Shown: piece by piece, positions 59,632 to 64,000 of the stretch | How positions within the stretch are numbered: position 1 is the stretch's first letter | How the letters are laid out: each line of letters starts with the position of its first letter | Assembly (NCBI RefSeq): GCF_900129195.1 | Contig: NZ_FQUY01000001.1 | Location: 62,001 to 126,000 of the forward strand | Reading direction: 5' to 3' | Source of the DNA: Desulforamulus putei DSM 12395 | GTDB lineage: Bacteria; Bacillota; Desulfotomaculia; Desulfotomaculales; Desulfotomaculaceae | DNA length: 64,000 nucleotides | Notes under the pieces: generated by a model | Databases searched by the model: none | Told to the model about the DNA's origin: nothing | The model's input: only the letters and a program-made list of their open reading frames with translations | Position numbers and translations under genes: made by a program

Positions 59632-60066
59632 ATGCAGGTTTTCACACTACAGGTGGAGCAGTTACCGGATAACGACTACCAGGTGACCTTATACCAGGTA
59701 CCCTATCACCTCAAGGGCCAAATGCCCCAGCTGCCGATGAAAATTGAGACTCTCGCCGGCTGGCGGCTGCAGGCTGTGCGGCCGGTGCTGCTGGAGGAAC
59801 TAAGGAAAAACGGCTACGACCCGTCTACTTTGAAGGCCGGACGCCGGGCCCCTTACAATATAAAAGAAATCAGCGGCATAAAAATCGGATTAATTTTCCT
59901 GGCGGTGAAACCGCTGCAAAAAATCCAGCGGGTGGAGGAAATATACCTGGGCATCAGCCGCATGAGTGATGAGGAGGCCTATTACTGGTTTGCCAAGTGC
60001 CGCAACGGTGAACGACAGCGGGCCTTACGAGCCCTCAGGATTTTACTTTCCGAGGAGGAGAATTAA
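59632..60066 (+). CDS. small conserved defence-operon protein (DUF7680-like)
   Basis: 144 residues, ATG three bases after the DUF499 stop and directly abutting the DUF1156 start. Beta-rich N-terminus (FTLQVEQLPDNDYQVTLYQV) then helices with EEAYYWFAKCRNGERQRALRALRILL. Small proteins of this size and place accompany DUF499/DUF1156 pairs; the domain name is my best guess. It may bridge the ATPase and methyltransferase. Confidence 0.7.
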   Translation: MQVFTLQVEQLPDNDYQVTLYQVPYHLKGQMPQLPMKIETLAGWRLQAVRPVLLEELRKNGYDPSTLKAGRRAPYNIKEISGIKIGLIFLAVKPLQKIQRVEEIYLGISRMSDEEAYYWFAKCRNGERQRALRALRILLSEEEN

Positions 60067-62829
60067 GTGACCAAGGAGAAGCGACCGGCGGTTTTAATAG
60101 AGAAGTGGTTTCCGGTGCAGGAGTTGGGCATTGAGTGTCAAAGGGAGAATAGTAGCGGAAATCACCCACCGCCAAATAGATTACATGTTTGGTGGGCCAG
60201 GAGACCCCTGGTTGTCAGTAGTGCAGCCATTCTAGGCAGTATCTTAGGTTGTAATACAAACCCCGACTGGTTTAAAAAATTCATTGGCATTTTAGGGGAT
60301 CCCATCGCAGCTCAAAAAAAAATTGAGGAAGCTAAACAAACCAATACCAGAGTATCTAACCCTTTCGGATATGATAGAGCGTTTAAGTACGTCCCAACCG
60401 ATGAACAACTGGAAGAATTTAAAGCTAAACTTATAGAAATGTGGGGTGAAATACCTGTCGTTCTCGATCCTATGGCCGGTGGGGGAAGTATTCCTTTAGA
60501 AGCAGTAAAATACGGTTTACCAACCTACGCCAATGACCTTAACCCGGTAGCCTTTGTAATAGAAAAGGCTACCTTTGAATACCCGGCTAAGTATAAGGAT
60601 TCCCTAGCTGATGACATTGTCAGGTGGTCTAATGAGATTTATCAACGGGCTAAAAAGGAGTTAGAACCTTATTTTCCTAGTCAGGAAGGGGAACAGGTAT
60701 TTTGTTATATTTGGGCCAGAACAGTGGTATGTCCGGAATGCGGTTTGCAAGTGCCACTTAGCCCTAATTGGTGGTTGCAAAAGAAAGACAATAGTAAAAT
60801 TGCTGTAAAAATACATTACACAACGCAGTCCAATCAATGCACCTTTGAATTAGTGGAAAACGTAAAGATGAATGAATATGATCCGGATGAAGGAACTGTG
60901 GCCAGAGGTGTCGGTAAATGCCCGAGGTGTATGGGTACTATTCATGGTGATTACATAAAAGAGATGGCTCAGACTGGAAGAATGGGCCAACAGTTATATG
61001 CACTTGGTGTGCAGAGATTAGTAGGGAGGAGAACTAAAAAGTCATTTCGTATACCTAACGAAGCAGACTTGGCTGCTGTAAATAATGCATCCAAGATAGT
61101 TGAGAACAAGTTACCTGATTGGCAAATAAATAATTTATTTGCAGATGAGTTAATCCCGGATGGGGAGAAAACTAAAGAGCCACGAAGATATGGTTATGAT
61201 GCTTGGAACAAACTCTTTAGCCCCAGACAAAAATTATCTAACCTAACACTACTTAAACACTTTAATGATATAAAACAAGAAATATTGGATAAAGAAGAGC
61301 CGGAAAGGGCAAAAGCAATCATAACTTACCTGGCATTTATTTTAGACAAGTGTTTTGATTATAACTCTTACCTGGTTAGGTGGGACGGTACAAGAAATAA
61401 GATCGCTAATACCTTTGATAGACATGATTTTAGTTTTAAGTGGTCCTTTGGGGAGATGAACCTGATTAGCCCCGGGCTTGGTTTCCAATGGGCAACGGAA
61501 ACTGTATTAGATGCTTACAAAGGATTGGCTGAAATAATCCACCCAACTGAGACTCCGTTATTTAAGCAAGCTAAAAGATTAAATACAGAACAAATACACA
61601 TAACCCAGGGCTCCGCAGCCAACCTGCACCACATCCCAGACAACACCATTCACGCCATTGTCGTGGACCCGCCCTATTATGACAACGTCATGTATGCCGA
61701 ACTAAGCGACTTTTTCTACGTCTGGATGAAACGCACCCTGGGAGATATTTATCCCGAGGCCTTCTCTGACGAGTTAACCAACAAAGACGACGAAGCAGTG
61801 GCCAACCCGGCCCGTTTCCGGGGCTTCGATGTCTCACCGGCGGAACTGGCCAGGCAGGATTATCAGCAAAAGATGCAACTCTGCTTCCAGGAAATGTACC
61901 GGGTACTGCGCCCAGATGGTGTACTTACCATCATGTTCACCCACAAAAAGGTGGATGCCTGGGACACCCTGGCCACCGCCCTCATCAGCGCCGGTTTTGA
62001 AATCACGGCTTCCTGGCCGGTGCATACCGAAAGCGAGCACAGCCTGCACCAGGCCCGGAAAAATGCCGCTGCCAGCACCATCCTGCTGGTTTGCCGCAAG
62101 CGGGAAACCGACGGTTCCGGCGGCTGGTGGGAGGATATCCTGCCGGAAGTACGCCGGACCGCACTGCAAAAGGTGCAGGAATTTATGGCAGCGGATATCA
62201 CCGGTGTGGACCTTTACCTGGCCACCTTCGGTCCGGTGCTGGGAGTTCTTTCCCGCCACTGGCCGGTACAGGACCGCAGCGGCGAAGCCATCAGCCCGGA
62301 CAAAGCCCTGGACGAAGCCCGCCGGGTGGTCACCGATTACCGTGTGCAGAGCCTGCTGCAGGGGCGGCGGGGCCGGTTTGACCCGGTGACCCGCTGGTAC
62401 ATCCTGGCCTGGGATATCTACCAAGCACCCCAGTTCCCCTTTGACGAGGGGCACAAGCTGGCACTGAGTGTGGGAGTGGATATCGATGCCCTGCGCACCC
62501 AGAAACAAATTTATAAAAAGGACGGCAACTTTATTGTTCTTACCAGCCCCAGGGAACGCTCCCGCCGAGGACAGGTAGACGTCAATGCCCAGTCCTTTAC
62601 CAGTTATATTGACGCCATCCACACCGCTCTTTTGATTTATGAAGAGGACGGGGCGGCAGCCGTTCGCCGCTTTGTCCAGCAGGCCAATCTGTTACAGAGC
62701 GATGATTTTCTCTCAGCTTATGCGGCCTTGGTGCGGGCCATTCCGGCAGGGCAGCCCGAGCACCTGCAGTTGAAGGATATGGCCCTTGCTGCAATGGATG
62801 AGAAGCTGGATCAATTGTCTTTATGGTAG
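60067..62829 (+). CDS. DUF1156 amino-DNA methyltransferase
   Basis: 920 residues from GTG behind GAGGAGGAG. N-terminal DUF1156 (VLIEKWFPVQELGIE, PPPNRLHVWWARRP). SAM-binding motif DPMAGGGSIPLEA at about residue 134. Two Cys pairs (CPECG at about 222 and CPRCMG at about 288) suggest a zinc finger. Catalytic motif DPPYYDN at about 534 marks an N6-adenine or N4-cytosine methyltransferase. It probably marks host DNA as self. Bases from about 60135 to 61610 are much more AT-rich than the rest of the gene, pointing to a recombined middle section. Confidence 0.88.
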   Translation: MTKEKRPAVLIEKWFPVQELGIECQRENSSGNHPPPNRLHVWWARRPLVVSSAAILGSILGCNTNPDWFKKFIGILGDPIAAQKKIEEAKQTNTRVSNPFGYDRAFKYVPTDEQLEEFKAKLIEMWGEIPVVLDPMAGGGSIPLEAVKYGLPTYANDLNPVAFVIEKATFEYPAKYKDSLADDIVRWSNEIYQRAKKELEPYFPSQEGEQVFCYIWARTVVCPECGLQVPLSPNWWLQKKDNSKIAVKIHYTTQSNQCTFELVENVKMNEYDPDEGTVARGVGKCPRCMGTIHGDYIKEMAQTGRMGQQLYALGVQRLVGRRTKKSFRIPNEADLAAVNNASKIVENKLPDWQINNLFADELIPDGEKTKEPRRYGYDAWNKLFSPRQKLSNLTLLKHFNDIKQEILDKEEPERAKAIITYLAFILDKCFDYNSYLVRWDGTRNKIANTFDRHDFSFKWSFGEMNLISPGLGFQWATETVLDAYKGLAEIIHPTETPLFKQAKRLNTEQIHITQGSAANLHHIPDNTIHAIVVDPPYYDNVMYAELSDFFYVWMKRTLGDIYPEAFSDELTNKDDEAVANPARFRGFDVSPAELARQDYQQKMQLCFQEMYRVLRPDGVLTIMFTHKKVDAWDTLATALISAGFEITASWPVHTESEHSLHQARKNAAASTILLVCRKRETDGSGGWWEDILPEVRRTALQKVQEFMAADITGVDLYLATFGPVLGVLSRHWPVQDRSGEAISPDKALDEARRVVTDYRVQSLLQGRRGRFDPVTRWYILAWDIYQAPQFPFDEGHKLALSVGVDIDALRTQKQIYKKDGNFIVLTSPRERSRRGQVDVNAQSFTSYIDAIHTALLIYEEDGAAAVRRFVQQANLLQSDDFLSAYAALVRAIPAGQPEHLQLKDMALAAMDEKLDQLSLW

Positions 62830-62840
62830 GTGAGTAAACC

Positions 62841-64000
62841 ATGACCCACCTGAACTTACGGGAATATCCCTGGCGTCACCGCTATAGCTGGGAAGTGAGT
62901 AATCCGGTAAAAGATTTCTATGTGCCGGCTCTCTCCCGCAGTGTACTGTACCAGCGCAAGGCCGGTTATTTCAGCAGTACTGCGCTGGCGGTGGCTGCCC
63001 AGGGGGTGGCCCGGCTCATTGCCAACGGCGGACGCATGCAGCTTTTAGTTGGCTGCCAACTGTCACCAGAGGATGTTCAAGCCATTCAGGAAGGATATGA
63101 TCTGAAAGAAAAGGTGGCCCAGAACTTACTGGACAAGTTCAACCAGCCGGTGGATCAGATTATGCAAGACCGGTTGGCCGCCCTGGCCTACATGGTGGCG
63201 AAAGGCACGTTGGAAATCAAAGTGGCCTTACCCACCGATGGCAACGGCCAGGTGGTAGCCAGTGACGGCGACGAAGGTATTTTCCATGAAAAGGTAGGCA
63301 TCTTTACCGATGCCCTGGGTCAAAAGCTGGCTTTTAGCGGCAGTATCAATGAAACCAAACAGGGTTGGTTGAAAAACCGGGAGAGTTTTCACGTGTTTAA
63401 ATCCTGGTCACAGGATGCAGCACACCTGGCAGAGGAAGAAGAGGAATTTCGTCTGCTCTGGCAGGGGGCCGGGCGGTATACCCTGGTGGTGGATTTTCCC
63501 CAGGCGGTAGAGAAGGAACTGCTGAAATACAAGCCGGAGGAGGAACCCCGCCAGGACCCGCTGGAAGTTAGCGAACCGGAAGAAGTGAAAACCGGTAACC
63601 CCGGTCTCCTCTGGCAGTTTATTAAAGATGCACCTTACCTGAAAAACGGGCATGCCCTGGCGGAGGCTTTCAGTACGGTGGACCCCTGGCCCCACCAGCG
63701 GCAGGTGGTCAACAAAGTGGTTGCCAATTATACCGGGCGGTTCCTGTTGTCCGATGAGGTAGGTTTGGGGAAAACCATCGAAGCTGGTTTGGTGCTCAAG
63801 AAGCTACTGCTTACCGGGCTGGTACGGCGGTGTCTCATTTTAACCCCCAAGTCGGTAATACGCCAGTGGCAGGAGGAATTGCGGGAGAAATTTAACCTGC
63901 ATATTCCCCGTTACGAGCAAAATGCCTTTTGGGATGCGCAGGGACGGCAAATACCGGTGCCGGGGGGCAATCCCTGGGACAGCACGGATGTGGCATTGGC
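62841..64000 (+). CDS. PLD-domain SNF2 helicase, 3' end outside window
   Basis: At least 386 residues, ATG behind TAGGTGAG, 11 bases after the methyltransferase stop; open to the right edge. Residues about 20-225 form a phospholipase-D-like domain: FHEKVGIF (HxK, about 147) and FSGSINET with NRESFHVF. Then the SNF2 motor starts: WPHQRQVV, LLSDEVGLGKTIEAG (Walker A, about 303) and LTPKSVIRQW. It should be the nuclease/translocase of the DUF499-DUF1156 operon. The remaining motor motifs lie beyond the window. Confidence 0.88.
   Translation, partial: MTHLNLREYPWRHRYSWEVSNPVKDFYVPALSRSVLYQRKAGYFSSTALAVAAQGVARLIANGGRMQLLVGCQLSPEDVQAIQEGYDLKEKVAQNLLDKFNQPVDQIMQDRLAALAYMVAKGTLEIKVALPTDGNGQVVASDGDEGIFHEKVGIFTDALGQKLAFSGSINETKQGWLKNRESFHVFKSWSQDAAHLAEEEEEFRLLWQGAGRYTLVVDFPQAVEKELLKYKPEEEPRQDPLEVSEPEEVKTGNPGLLWQFIKDAPYLKNGHALAEAFSTVDPWPHQRQVVNKVVANYTGRFLLSDEVGLGKTIEAGLVLKKLLLTGLVRRCLILTPKSVIRQWQEELREKFNLHIPRYEQNAFWDAQGRQIPVPGGNPWDSTDVAL

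Noticed and set aside
61834-62622. 262-codon minus-strand ORF opposite the methyltransferase
   Set aside because: Shadow of the GC-rich 3' half of the DUF1156 gene; no recognisable domain.
1-64000. Search for tRNA, rRNA, origin of replication and attachment sites
   Set aside because: No cloverleaf, rRNA segment, DnaA-box cluster or direct-repeat pair flanking an element was recognised by eye; a computed search could still find one.

Overview
The window looks like chromosome from an anaerobic, endospore-forming, low-to-mid GC Firmicute close to sulfate-reducing or syntrophic Desulfotomaculum-type Peptococcaceae. The evidence is two [FeFe]-hydrogenases (one Tat-exported with HybA/HybB-like partners), a DsrMK/HdrD-like membrane redox pair, a spore germination/heat-resistance operon (SpoVAC/AD/AE, 2Duf, YhcN), Spo0M, strong AGGAGG ribosome sites and many TTG/GTG starts. 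Species is not decided by the sequence.

Layout. 1-4 kb: small hypotheticals, a soluble [FeFe]-hydrogenase and a YkgJ-type cysteine-cluster protein. 4.1-7.7 kb (minus): exported hydrogenase operon hydA-hybA-hybB. 8-10 kb: LysR regulator and O-methyltransferase. 10-13 kb: a long structured leader, then a NarI-like cytochrome b and an HdrD/DsrK-like Fe-S protein. 13-15.3 kb: a decayed DUF4365-like protein and a divergent cis-prenyltransferase. 15.5-17.3 kb: YeiH-type exporter plus a 58-residue membrane protein. 17.5-26.8 kb: glycogen operon glgB-glgC-glgD-glgA-GH13-malQ. 26.8-29.5 kb: nadE and a BglII-fold protein. 29.5-34.5 kb: spore operon (two DUF1657, DUF421-DUF1657 fusion, spoVAC, spoVAD, spoVAE, yhcN) divergent from DUF421-DUF4363. 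34.6-48 kb: permease behind an attenuator, htpG, yjbQ-macro domain, a Q/G-rich sugar-binding lipoprotein, HD-GYP phosphodiesterase, a tiny-ORF transcription unit, an oligopeptide-binding lipoprotein, a MerR regulator, spo0M and htpX. 48.2-52.1 kb (minus): ECF sigma/anti-sigma operon flanked by PAP2 phosphatases, one of them fused to a DedA transporter.

From about 52.1 kb the character changes. 52.2-56.4 kb is a graveyard of joined gene fragments: an ExeA/TniB-like transposition ATPase, a DrmA/YprA-like helicase piece, an internally deleted RloB, a group II intron reverse-transcriptase scrap, an amidase scrap, a NERD nuclease, a broken SNF2 helicase and an M15 peptidase tail. It also carries one intact XRE regulator.

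56.6 kb to the right edge holds an apparently intact operon: DUF499 ATPase, a 144-residue protein, a DUF1156 DNA methyltransferase and a PLD-SNF2 helicase that runs off the window. I read it as a DISARM-related anti-phage system. The middle of its methyltransferase gene has a base composition unlike the rest of the operon. No tRNA, rRNA or CRISPR array was seen.
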